Shown here: one piece after another, positions 23,620 to 30,499 of the stretch
Layout of the letters: every line of letters starts with the position of its first letter
Position numbering within the stretch: position 1 is the first letter of the stretch
Virus record (IMG/VR): IMGVR_UViG_3300009149_000123
Span: 1 to 36,122 of that record
Length of the DNA: 36,122 nt
Origin: a virus
Reading direction: 5' to 3' (one strand)
Notes under the pieces: generated by a model
The model's database searches: none
What the model was told of the DNA's origin: nothing
Seen by the model: only the letters and a program-made list of their open reading frames with translations
Made by a program: the position numbers and the translations under genes

Positions 23620-25262
23620 TTGTCGGAAAAGTCAACTCTCAACTGTGTACACTTACGACAAGTGTTAAACCTAACGTAAGCTTCTTCTGTTGTTTGCGGT
23701 ATTTCATCGCCTTGGTGTTGACGCCACCATTCATGGGCTTTGTGTTTAGCTAAACCACTACCTTGAAAAGATAGGTAAACATTGATTGTGTTAATACCGT
23801 GGAAGTACTGTACTCGCAAAGAAGGTGGTTTACCAACCTTGTTATGAATGTAGGCATAACAATTGGTAACAGGAACTATTTTCACATTGGGTTCTGTTCT
23901 GGCGATGATAACTTCAGTTGAAGCAGAAGGTTTAATCTTTGTTTTGAAAATGAATTCATGCCCACACTCGCAGAGTCTTGCTGTTGTGTGGCAGTAGTTA
24001 CCGCATTCAGGACAAATCTTAATTGGTACGTCACCAGAACCGTCACCTTTCTTGCGACTTGGTATAGCGGGGTCGTTAATAGGGCCAAGTCTAGCGGTAT
24101 TACCTGCAAAGTCAAGTACGATGCAGTTTTTCTTACCACCTTCTTCAATTGCTGCTTTACGATAATGCAGGTGTTGTAAGTGTTCGAAAGTGTACCACGG
24201 GGCAAAGTAAGGTCTTGTTCCCCTGCCGTACTTCTGGATGTGTAGTGGTATTGACGTTGTTGGTCTCAAGTCAATGATTGCGTCAACCAAAGGATGATCA
24301 AAACCAGTTGTCAGAATGTTGTTTGAGACGATAGCTCTAAACCTACCTGTCTTGAACGCAGATAGTCTTTGTTCTCTTTCTTCGTCACTAATCTTAGAAT
24401 GAACACAGGTTGTTGGAATACCCATTTTATTTAAGATATTCATTATCTGTTCAGTATTCTTAATACCTGCTGCAAATACTATCCAACACTTGCGATCAAC
24501 GCAAAGCTGCGCGGCTTCGTTCAATGCTCTACCTGTAATACCCTGCCTTGCTATTGTGTCAATCAACTGTCTTTCGTTAAAGTCATTCGCTAATTGACGA
24601 ACATCGCTAACGTCAATAAAGCTTTCTGTTTGTTTTGGAATTAACGGAGATAGGTAACAGTCGTCAATCAGTTGATTAAACGCTTCTCTTCCCGTTATGT
24701 CAAAAGCTGTTGCGTTAAAGATTGAATCAACTTCAACACCATCCCGAAACACTTTGTCTGTGAGTCTACCCTGCCCCATACGAAAAGGTGTAGCGGTTAA
24801 ACCAATTACTTTGAGGTAAGGATTGTAGTTCTTCAAGTCGTCAATGACCTTTTGGTACATTGAGTCTTCGTTAGGTGAAAGCAAGTGTGCTTCGTCAATG
24901 AATAGTATGTCTCGCTTACCGATAGCTTTCACGTTACCGTTAACAGTAGCGATACCACCAAGTACGATAGGTGCGTGACCTTCTTTGACTCCTAAACCTG
25001 CTGAGTAGATTGAGGCAGGTACTGTTGGCCAGACGTTTCGTAAAGCTTTGTAGTTCTGTTCGATCAACTCTTTAACATGAGTCAATAAAACCATACGTTG
25101 ATCAGGGTATTGTTGCAACGCACGCTGCATGAACATAGGCGGGTATAACGATTTGCCAGTACCTGTGGGCATAGCTACAATCGGATTACCTGTTCCGCCA
25201 CTCTCAAAGTATTCAAAGGTTTTTTGAACAGCTTCTAACTGGTATGGTCTTGGGTATATCAT
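23610..25262 (-). CDS. SF2 DEAH-box helicase with zinc-finger insertion
   Basis: The 550-residue protein has Walker A MPTGTGKS, Walker B FIDEAH, motif III TATP, a helicase-C region (VHSKISDEER; SNNILTTGFDHP) and motif VI QKYGRGTR. After the helicase core a CPECGNYC...CECG zinc-binding site and a C-terminal domain (RVQYFHG...AHEWWRQH) follow, an arrangement common in phage replication or recombination helicases. ATP-driven duplex unwinding or branch migration is the expected activity; the replicative helicase is more likely the PrimPol fusion. It overlaps the small membrane protein by ATGA. Confidence 0.9.
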   Translation of the reverse strand: MIYPRPYQLEAVQKTFEYFESGGTGNPIVAMPTGTGKSLYPPMFMQRALQQYPDQRMVLLTHVKELIEQNYKALRNVWPTVPASIYSAGLGVKEGHAPIVLGGIATVNGNVKAIGKRDILFIDEAHLLSPNEDSMYQKVIDDLKNYNPYLKVIGLTATPFRMGQGRLTDKVFRDGVEVDSIFNATAFDITGREAFNQLIDDCYLSPLIPKQTESFIDVSDVRQLANDFNERQLIDTIARQGITGRALNEAAQLCVDRKCWIVFAAGIKNTEQIMNILNKMGIPTTCVHSKISDEEREQRLSAFKTGRFRAIVSNNILTTGFDHPLVDAIIDLRPTTSIPLHIQKYGRGTRPYFAPWYTFEHLQHLHYRKAAIEEGGKKNCIVLDFAGNTARLGPINDPAIPSRKKGDGSGDVPIKICPECGNYCHTTARLCECGHEFIFKTKIKPSASTEVIIARTEPNVKIVPVTNCYAYIHNKVGKPPSLRVQYFHGINTINVYLSFQGSGLAKHKAHEWWRQHQGDEIPQTTEEAYVRFNTCRKCTQLRVDFSDKWP

Positions 25263-25426
25263 TCTGACTCAAATGCCTTTTCAATTAACTGTACTACCGG
25301 AATCAGAATGTAGATTGGCCAGATCAGTACAATATAAACACCGGCAGCAAAAATAGAGAAAGGATAGCTTTCGCTAATTAACGCTTCTGTGTTTTCCATG
25401 TACTTTAAGATTATGTTCGAAAGCAT
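25259..25426 (-). CDS. Small single-span membrane protein (55 residues)
   Basis: This short gene reads MLSNIILKYMENTEALISES, then a roughly 25-residue hydrophobic stretch (FSIFAAGVYIVLIWPIYIL), then an acidic tail ending FESE. AAGGAAAC sits just before the ATG, and TGA overlaps the helicase ATG as ATGA, so spacing and signals agree with a real gene. One membrane span is predicted. The role is unknown. Confidence 0.65.
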   Translation of the reverse strand: MLSNIILKYMENTEALISESYPFSIFAAGVYIVLIWPIYILIPVVQLIEKAFESE

Positions 25427-25435
25427 AAGTTTCCT

Positions 25436-25633
25436 TTATACACAGTTGTAACAATTAGAAACAAAGTCGCCACAAACAACACATATCAGCCCAAGTTTTT
25501 GAGGTGAAGCAAGCGTATGCCAACACTTATCTGTTGGAAAGAATTTAATCTCTGTCTCACCGTGCAGAGTAATACGGTACTTACAATACCAAAAGTTTTG
25601 TCCGTGTATTATTGGTATTTGTAGTATTACCAT
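25436..25633 (-). CDS. Small Cys-containing protein of unknown function (65 residues)
   Basis: The protein contains WYCKYR, CWHTLASPQKLGLICVVCG and CYNC, compatible with one small zinc-binding fold. Its ATG overlaps the stop of the Cas4-like gene as TAATG, supporting translation. No family recognised. Confidence 0.6.
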   Translation of the reverse strand: MVILQIPIIHGQNFWYCKYRITLHGETEIKFFPTDKCWHTLASPQKLGLICVVCGDFVSNCYNCV

Positions 25634-26496
25634 TATTTAACCCCTTCGTGGTGATCACAACCTAACGGTATAAAGTCTGTTGGTATGACGTTCCCATGCA
25701 ACTTGCAGAACCAATTGCCTTCAGTTGCTGTACCTGCGTGTATGCAACTTCTACAGTTCTTTTCTGCTTTTCCTTCAAAATGACAAATATCCTTGAAGTT
25801 ACAGAACTTGCAATCAAAGTTGGTAGAACTATTTGAAATCTTAGGCGGGGCAACATCGGCTGTGATAATTGCCATTGCTTTGTCTTTGAGCATTCTACCA
25901 TGCTCTCTGTCAAGCTTCAAGAACTCAACGTGTATATCGTCTGTGTTCTTGTTAACCACTACGAACAAAGCGTAGTTAAAGTCACCAAGTTCAGCGGAGA
26001 AACACATCTGGTCCCAATACTTTGGTTCAGCGGTTATTACCTTTTTCTTCTGCATCTTGTTGAAGTTTGTATCACTTGCTGTTTTAATTTCAAGCAATAC
26101 TTTTTCAGTTACGCCAAACTTTTCAGGCAAGTGTATCACACCGTCAAGCTTAGTTACAGCGTGATCGTGGCAATCTGAATAAGTCTCTTGGCTTTCATCA
26201 GTCGACAATAACTTGCAGCCAATAGCTTGAAGTAAACCTACAACAACAGGTTCTTCGCGATGACCACGGTTGAACAACCTGAAGACTTGCCCTGCCGGTC
26301 TGTTCTCAGATCCGAATTCGTCTTCTTTAACCCAACGAAAACCGTACCAGATTTGACGAGAACAAGGCTTACCAATTGCACTACTACCAAGCCTACGACT
26401 TCGCCAACGATCAGCAGACTTTTCACAATAGTCATCAATCTCAACTTCTATTGTTTCTGCTATTTGGTTGCGTGTCTTGAAGTCGTTAATGTCCAT
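25633..26496 (-). CDS. Cas4/RecB-like PD-(D/E)XK nuclease
   Basis: I start at ATG 26496 (MDINDF) because AAAGG lies about 9 bases upstream; this gives 287 residues and an 11-base overlap with csrA. The nuclease core is visible as LDGVIHLP, then LLEIKTA (Glu-x-Lys), then YWDQMCFSA (motif with Gln), the order of the RecB/Cas4 exonuclease family. C-terminal Cys residues CKFCNFKDIC and CRSC...C could bind an Fe-S cluster or zinc. In phages such enzymes act in recombination or DNA-end processing beside Sak/SSB genes. There is no CRISPR locus here. Confidence 0.8.
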   Translation of the reverse strand: MDINDFKTRNQIAETIEVEIDDYCEKSADRWRSRRLGSSAIGKPCSRQIWYGFRWVKEDEFGSENRPAGQVFRLFNRGHREEPVVVGLLQAIGCKLLSTDESQETYSDCHDHAVTKLDGVIHLPEKFGVTEKVLLEIKTASDTNFNKMQKKKVITAEPKYWDQMCFSAELGDFNYALFVVVNKNTDDIHVEFLKLDREHGRMLKDKAMAIITADVAPPKISNSSTNFDCKFCNFKDICHFEGKAEKNCRSCIHAGTATEGNWFCKLHGNVIPTDFIPLGCDHHEGVK

Positions 26497-26665
26497 TACT
26501 AGGAACCTTTCTTTTTGCGTCATCGACTTCACCACGGTCAATCAAAATGTCTCTTGGTGCGTCAATACTGAGTCTTACTTTTCCAGACTTAATCTCGACA
26601 ATCCTAATGATTATTTGACCTTCGATTACAATCGTTTGGTCTACTTTTCTTGACAAAACTAACAT
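26486..26665 (-). CDS. csrA: CsrA/RsmA-type RNA-binding translational regulator
   Basis: The 59-residue protein begins MLVLSRKVDQTIVIEG, continues IIIRIVEIKSGKVRLSIDAP and RDILIDRGEV, the full CsrA core. Leu4 and Arg44, the residues that contact GGA in target RNA, are both present. CsrA dimers bind GGA motifs at ribosome binding sites and repress or stabilise mRNAs. Its ATG directly follows the methyltransferase stop (TGA then ATG) with AAAGGA upstream, and its 3' end overlaps the nuclease gene. It may retune host metabolism or motility, or time phage mRNA translation; that is inference. Confidence 0.92.
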   Translation of the reverse strand: MLVLSRKVDQTIVIEGQIIIRIVEIKSGKVRLSIDAPRDILIDRGEVDDAKRKVPSNGH

Positions 26666-27484
26666 TCAAAGTCCTTTCGAATTTATTTCAGACAATCTTT
26701 GCTCAATTGACTTACAATTGAATTCACTAACATCAGTGGCAATGCAAGACCTACCTAGCTTCTTAGCGACTGCTATTTCTGTACCACTTCCACCAAAACC
26801 ACAGAAGCATAAATCACCCGGTTCAGTGTAGGCAAGAAAGAATCGTTCTGCGTAGTTTTCAGGTAACTGGTTAGGATGACCTTCGCGACGTTCTTTATTG
26901 TTTCCTTGCACTCTTCCCCAATTTGGCGAACCTTCTATTGGTTCTAACGGCATAACGTCTTCTGTTTTAATTCCCCACACAGTACCGAAAGGAACGTAAC
27001 CTTTGTACTTACTTGTTTCAACTCGCTTGTCGCCCATTAGTAGGCGTTTGGATGGAGTCATAACAGATTCGACATACCACTTGCGGTTATTGCCCGGCTT
27101 GCGTAACACGATAGCTCTACAGTGGGCATCGACGAACTTGTTGAAGGTACATTGACCAAAGTTGTAAGCCCAACAAATCTCATTTTCAATAAACTGATCT
27201 AATTTGGTTTGAAAGCACGCTCTTAGTATCTCGCGACTTGCAGCAATCGAACCATGCAGGACTAACGCAGCGCCCGGTTTAAGCTTATTCCAATGACAGA
27301 TAATCCATTCGATTGTAAAAGCTGTGTACTCTTCTGCTGTTAGTTCGTCATCGTAACCATTGTACTTTTGGCCGATGTTAAACGGTGGATCAGCAATCAT
27401 GAAATCAAAATTCGGGCAGAAAATACTCTTGAAGTAGACTCTGCAATCTTGATTCACTATCTGATAAACCAAGTTCTCGTTCAC
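26666..27484 (-). CDS. DNA adenine-type methyltransferase (beta class)
   Basis: The 272-residue protein has the catalytic motif IADPPFN near residue 30 and the SAM-binding motif FCGFGGSGTE near residue 230, the order of beta-class N6-adenine/N4-cytosine enzymes; DPPF favours N6-adenine. The late GHPNQLPENYAERF precedes the SAM motif as in this class. The start is GTG 27484, since the next Met lies in the catalytic motif; this overlaps the upstream zinc-binding gene by 80 bases. No cognate restriction gene is visible, so it likely protects phage DNA from host enzymes. Confidence 0.88.
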   Translation of the reverse strand: MNENLVYQIVNQDCRVYFKSIFCPNFDFMIADPPFNIGQKYNGYDDELTAEEYTAFTIEWIICHWNKLKPGAALVLHGSIAASREILRACFQTKLDQFIENEICWAYNFGQCTFNKFVDAHCRAIVLRKPGNNRKWYVESVMTPSKRLLMGDKRVETSKYKGYVPFGTVWGIKTEDVMPLEPIEGSPNWGRVQGNNKERREGHPNQLPENYAERFFLAYTEPGDLCFCGFGGSGTEIAVAKKLGRSCIATDVSEFNCKSIEQRLSEINSKGL

Positions 27485-27626
27485 TGTGCATTAACCTTGA
27501 AAATCCGAAACAATACAAACAGAGCACATAACCTTCATTGCATTTATCGCAACCGTCAGCCAAACAAGCAGGACAACTCAACTCGCCAACATTTAAACAA
27601 ATAGGGCAATCACACCGTTCAACCAT
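27405..27626 (-). CDS. DnaJ-like zinc-finger small protein
   Basis: From ATG 27626 the 73-residue protein starts MVERCDCPIC and carries CPIC, CPAC, CDKC and CLYC, four Cys pairs arranged as in a DnaJ central zinc domain. An upstream in-frame TTG at 27650 is possible but less likely. Its last 80 bases overlap the methyltransferase gene in another frame, an unusually long overlap for this compact operon. Regular Cys spacing makes it likely real. Confidence 0.6.
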   Translation of the reverse strand: MVERCDCPICLNVGELSCPACLADGCDKCNEGYVLCLYCFGFSRLMHSERELGLSDSESRLQSLLQEYFLPEF

Positions 27627-27650
27627 TGGACTTATCCGGCTATTGTACAA

Positions 27651-27803
27651 TGGTGAATGAATGCGATTGCCCTTGATCTGCTTATCTGCGTCTGGTATTA
27701 CTGCTTCACTAGCTTTTCAGCTTTCGGGTCTTTCAGGTATTCAGATTACCAGAAACTACTACAATACCTTTTTCGTTCTCACAGATTTACTTTCCTTTTA
27801 AAG
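27651..27803. other. Non-coding stretch downstream of the tRNA-like gene
   Basis: No ATG occurs on the minus strand across these 153 bases, and GTG starts run only a few codons. A small AGCT/AGCT hairpin at about 27708-27720 is the only structure noticed. With the tRNA-like gene and the inverted repeat next to it, this makes a 322-base gap in an otherwise packed leftward operon. Confidence 0.5.
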
Positions 27804-27909
27804 AGGATCTAGCAGGATTCGAACCTGCGAACACTAAGCGTTATCATTTACTTAGTGGTTTCACTTTAAACATTCGGTTAAAGTGCGTGTTCCTTCTCGC
27901 CTTAGATCC
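27804..27909 (-). tRNA. tRNA-like gene with long variable arm and abnormal anticodon loop
   Basis: On the minus strand a 7-bp acceptor stem (GGATCTA/TAGATCC) encloses a 3-bp D stem (GCG/CGC) with GG in the loop. An anticodon-like stem, a long variable arm (CACTAAG/CTTAGTG, 7 bp) and a perfect T arm (GCAGG-TTCGAAT-CCTGC) follow. The fold is class II (Leu/Ser/Tyr/Sec-like). The anticodon arm is odd: TTTAA/TTAAA closes an 8-base loop CCGAATGT with C where U33 should be. U8 is also A, and no CCA follows (discriminator T). No amino acid can be assigned. It could be a degenerate tRNA or a tRNA mimic. Confidence 0.7.
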
Positions 27910-27910
27910 A

Positions 27911-27972
27911 AATGCTTGGTTAACCATGTTAGGCAGGACACAACCTTTACACGATTAACCAAGCTGAGCATT
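27911..27972 (-). repeat. Inverted repeat between the SSB gene and the tRNA-like gene
   Basis: CTTGGTTAA and TTAACCAAG (9 bp) flank a 31-base interior, extended outward by AATG/CATT beyond a 5-base bulge. The interior can form a short GTT/AAC helix. It begins right after the SSB stop codon. It may be a processing or transcription-attenuation structure that releases the tRNA-like RNA; there is no T-run for simple termination. Confidence 0.5.
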
Positions 27973-28683
27973 CTATCCTTGCTGTGCCCAAGGTGGTGCA
28001 GCGCCCGGTGCCGGTGGTTGCGGCATCTGTGGTTGCTGTGGCATCTGTGGTGGTTGCGGAGCATACTGCTGTGGTGCTGGTTGCATCGGAACATCTTGAA
28101 CAGCGTATTGCTGTTGCGGTTGTGCCGGTGCTGCTACCTGTTGCTGTGGCTGTGGTGGTGTTGGGAATCCACCTGTTGCCTGTGGTGGTGCCGGTTGCGC
28201 GGGTGCGGGCATTGCCGGGGCCGGGGCCGCGGTTGGTGCTGCGTTAGACTTACCCTGTTCACCCGGTTTGTTACCTTGCAAGTCAAAGTATTTCTTGACT
28301 TCTGTGTAACCTTCAGACTCTTTGCCTTTTTGGAATCCAACAACAGCACGGAAAGGTTTGTTATACAAAACCGAAAGGTCTTGTAGTGGTTGCACCCAAC
28401 CAACAACATAACAGATTGCAGACAGATCACTGTAGGCAATTCTTACTGCGTCTGTATTCGAATTGCCAATGTTCAGACGAATAACACCAGTAGCACCAGA
28501 CGACGGTCCTTCTGTAATCTGAACGTTAAGTTGAAGGTAACTACCAGTGTTGTCGTTAGTTGGTTTTTGGTCAGCACTTGTGATGATCATAACATGACCA
28601 GTTTCGCTGCTGATTGGAAGCTGACCAACACCACCTGTGTTTGGTGCAACCTGTGTTGGGTCAAAAGGTGTGTTTAACTGCAT
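27973..28683 (-). CDS. Single-stranded DNA-binding protein (DUF669-like) with Pro/Gln/Ala-rich tail
   Basis: Residues about 1-140 show the DUF669 pattern: GGVGQLPISSETGHVMI, PTNDNTGSYLQLNVQITEGPSSG, RLNIGNSNTDAVRIAYSDLSAIC. This family is found beside Sak4-like recombinases and acts as phage SSB. The C-terminal 95 residues are Pro-, Gln- and Ala-rich and end PPWAQQG. They lack the acidic tip of host SSB, so partner binding may differ. The low-complexity part produces a spurious open frame on the opposite strand. Confidence 0.8.
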   Translation of the reverse strand: MQLNTPFDPTQVAPNTGGVGQLPISSETGHVMIITSADQKPTNDNTGSYLQLNVQITEGPSSGATGVIRLNIGNSNTDAVRIAYSDLSAICYVVGWVQPLQDLSVLYNKPFRAVVGFQKGKESEGYTEVKKYFDLQGNKPGEQGKSNAAPTAAPAPAMPAPAQPAPPQATGGFPTPPQPQQQVAAPAQPQQQYAVQDVPMQPAPQQYAPQPPQMPQQPQMPQPPAPGAAPPWAQQG

Positions 28684-28721
28684 TACTCAATCCCTATTAC
28701 TTTTCTTTGTAAAGCTTGTCT

Positions 28722-29393
28722 CTACGATAGAGACTTAGCGAAAATGTTTTTCAGGTTAGCTAACTCCAACTCAGCAAGTTTACCTGACCTATCCCCTGCT
28801 TCGTACTGTGAACTACGCTTACAGCGTAATACTTCTTGTTTGACTTGTGTTGTAGGGTCAATGTACTCTTCCATGTGGTAGACCGAACCAAGCAAGTAAG
28901 GTAGCATCGGAGCTACTGCTTTACCCGGAATACAAGGACCGTAAATAAGACCACCTGTTGATTCGTCTTTGATACGCTCCTGTTTACAGATCAGAACAAC
29001 AATGTATGCAGTCTGACTACGCCAAAATCGTATAACCCTCATCATTTCGTCATTCAATGCACCGTATGCCTGCATTAAATTCTTGTGCTTAGGTTTCTCA
29101 AGCACAAGGAACAACTCAGCCAGTTCAGTTAGATCGTCAATGACCACAGTACCGAATTCATTTAACTGACCTACTTTTGCTGCTTCTTCGAATTGTAAAT
29201 AATTGCCCCAAGTCACGCAACGGTGAAACGGCAAGTTATGCTCACGAATGCTGCTCAAACCTTCGTCTGTTGAACAGATAACCGGGTTATCACACGTCGG
29301 TATCAATCGCGTCTTACCTGACTTTGCTGGACCGTAGACTAAACAGTGTGGGCAATGCTTCAAGGTGTTCGTTGATAGTAACTGTATCGTCAT
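28722..29393 (-). CDS. Sak4-like RecA-fold ATPase (recombinase)
   Basis: I start at ATG 29393 (MTIQLLS), preceded by GAAAG, rather than an upstream TTG; this gives 223 residues. Walker A is GPAKSGKT at about residues 22-29 and Walker B is TVVIDDL at about 82-88. The later IKDESTGGLIYGPCIPGKA fits the minimal RecA core of Sak4 annealing recombinases. Together with the SSB downstream and the Cas4-like nuclease it makes a plausible recombination set. An unusual CPHC sits just before the P-loop. Confidence 0.82.
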   Translation of the reverse strand: MTIQLLSTNTLKHCPHCLVYGPAKSGKTRLIPTCDNPVICSTDEGLSSIREHNLPFHRCVTWGNYLQFEEAAKVGQLNEFGTVVIDDLTELAELFLVLEKPKHKNLMQAYGALNDEMMRVIRFWRSQTAYIVVLICKQERIKDESTGGLIYGPCIPGKAVAPMLPYLLGSVYHMEEYIDPTTQVKQEVLRCKRSSQYEAGDRSGKLAELELANLKNIFAKSLS

Positions 29394-29498
29394 TGGTTTT
29401 CTTTCAGTTGAATTAAAAGTTGTGGCACTCTCTCCACCCGTCAAGCCTGTGTCTTTTGATCCTCAATAGCATTCCGGCTTCCCCGCTCACGTTTCGTA

Positions 29499-30062
29499 TT
29501 ACTTAGGTGCAACAAACTCAAGACCGGGTGTGCCCGGTGTAGTTGTAATGATTGCATCCAAAATTGCTTTCTCAGCTTCGCTGCATTCACGATATGTAGT
29601 TTCGCTAAGTGAAGCCGAAAACTTGAGTACACGATCGGCGCGACTTGCAGCTTCACCACCCAATGACCGTAATTGCATTACAGCGTTTGCAGCTTCGTAG
29701 TTAGTGTTAGCTACTTTGATGTTGACTGTTTTCTTGCACTTCAGTGCATAATCACCATTAAGCTTTGCTGTGATGGTTCCCTTTTCCTTGTTTGAATTAA
29801 ACAGGTGAGAATTGCAAATCTCTAACCTTAATTCAAGTTCGCGTTTCTTAACGGCTTTCAAATGCTCGTCAAGCTTAACCCATTCCATGATTTTGGAATC
29901 TAGCGAAGCTTGATCCATCTGTGGTGCGGTAGGGAACGCGGCAGACTGTAGCGGCATCGGTTGTGCGGCTGGAAACATCTGCGGGTTAGGTTGCGGTTGT
30001 GGCAAGCCCCAATTTTGTTCTTGGGGCTGCGTCATCTGTGCTGGTGTTGTTGGCCAATTCAT
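29499..30062 (-). CDS. Unknown 187-residue protein, first gene of the leftward early operon
   Basis: The N-terminal 45 residues are Pro/Gln-rich and disordered. A helical region (EWVKLDEHLKAVKKRELELRLEI) and a beta stretch (GTITAKLNGDYALKCKKTVNIKV) follow, then a helical acidic end. This layout is familiar from uncharacterised phage proteins located directly before Sak4-like ATPases, so a role in recombination or replication is likely by association only. It is the gene closest to the leftward promoter, so probably among the earliest expressed. About 105 bases without a gene separate it from the next start. Confidence 0.75.
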   Translation of the reverse strand: MNWPTTPAQMTQPQEQNWGLPQPQPNPQMFPAAQPMPLQSAAFPTAPQMDQASLDSKIMEWVKLDEHLKAVKKRELELRLEICNSHLFNSNKEKGTITAKLNGDYALKCKKTVNIKVANTNYEAANAVMQLRSLGGEAASRADRVLKFSASLSETTYRECSEAEKAILDAIITTTPGTPGLEFVAPK

Positions 30063-30120
30063 TTCTATGTGTCCTTTAAATGTTGTTGATGCAAGTTGCT
30101 CAAACCTGCGTTACCTCAGA

Positions 30121-30148
30121 ACTTTACCAAATATCGACAGTGAGTCAA
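30121..30148 (-). promoter_or_regulatory. Leftward early promoter candidate
   Basis: Read on the minus strand: TTGACT at 30148-30143, a 16-base spacer, and TAAAGT at 30126-30121. It lies about 60 bases before the first leftward gene. The match to a sigma-70 site is good at -35 and fair at -10. Confidence 0.5.
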
Positions 30149-30161
30149 ACCCTAACCACAC

Positions 30162-30186
30162 AATTCTGAAAAGATTTATCAGAATT
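30162..30186. promoter_or_regulatory. Operator-like inverted repeat in the divergent control region
   Basis: AATTCTGA and TCAGAATT are perfect 8-base arms separated by 9 bases, giving a 25-base dyad centred at 30174 between the two divergent promoters. A second perfect palindrome, CAGAATTCTG, overlaps its right arm. Position and symmetry suit a dimeric HTH repressor; the small HTH-like product just downstream is a candidate ligand. Confidence 0.55.
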
Positions 30187-30198
30187 CTGCAAACCCCT

Positions 30199-30227
30199 TT
30201 GACCTGCGGCCCGGCGCTCGGTATTGT
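30199..30227 (+). promoter_or_regulatory. Rightward promoter for the HTH-like gene and PrimPol
   Basis: TTGACC at 30199-30204, a 17-base spacer and TATTGT at 30222-30227 form a good sigma-70-type promoter. A start near 30234 leaves a short leader containing AAGGA before the ATG at 30252. Confidence 0.6.
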
Positions 30228-30251
30228 TCCCCTTCCGAGAAAGGAACCACC

Positions 30252-30494
30252 ATGCAAAATTCGTTGCTTTTAACAACCGCTCGCTTGCTGCGAGATCGGC
30301 CTAAGTCGCTATCGCTCTACGACTTAGCTCAAGAATTGAGTGTATCTGTTAGCTGGCTTTCGTCGCTGCTGTCAGACGATCCACCCGAAGGTGCAAGTGT
30401 AACTAAGGTTGAAAAACTATACAACCGACTTGCACCATCGCCTTTAAATCTTAGTACAACAGAACAAACAATTCCGCAAAAACTCAATTGGTAA
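30252..30494 (+). CDS. Small helix-turn-helix-like DNA-binding protein
   Basis: The 80-residue protein reads LSLYDLAQELSVSVSWLSSLLSDDPPEG, a helix, short turn and second helix as in HTH domains (Leu-Ala-x-x-Leu-x-Val-Ser-x-x-Trp-Leu-Ser). A Pro/Ser/Thr-rich tail follows. GAAAGGAACC just before the ATG is a strong ribosome binding site. It is the first gene after the divergent promoter region and ends 5 bases before the PrimPol ATG. It is likely an early repressor or Cro-like switch protein; this is inference from fold and place. Confidence 0.65.
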   Translation: MQNSLLLTTARLLRDRPKSLSLYDLAQELSVSVSWLSSLLSDDPPEGASVTKVEKLYNRLAPSPLNLSTTEQTIPQKLNW

Positions 30495-30499
30495 ATCTA

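Noticed and set aside
25633-26496. CRISPR-associated Cas4
   Set aside because: The nuclease family fits, but there is no CRISPR array or other cas gene; a phage recombination nuclease is simpler.
27883-28386. 167-residue plus-strand frame rich in Leu, Trp, Cys and Arg
   Set aside because: It is the complement of the Pro/Gln/Ala-rich SSB tail and the tRNA-like gene; composition is an artefact of low complexity.
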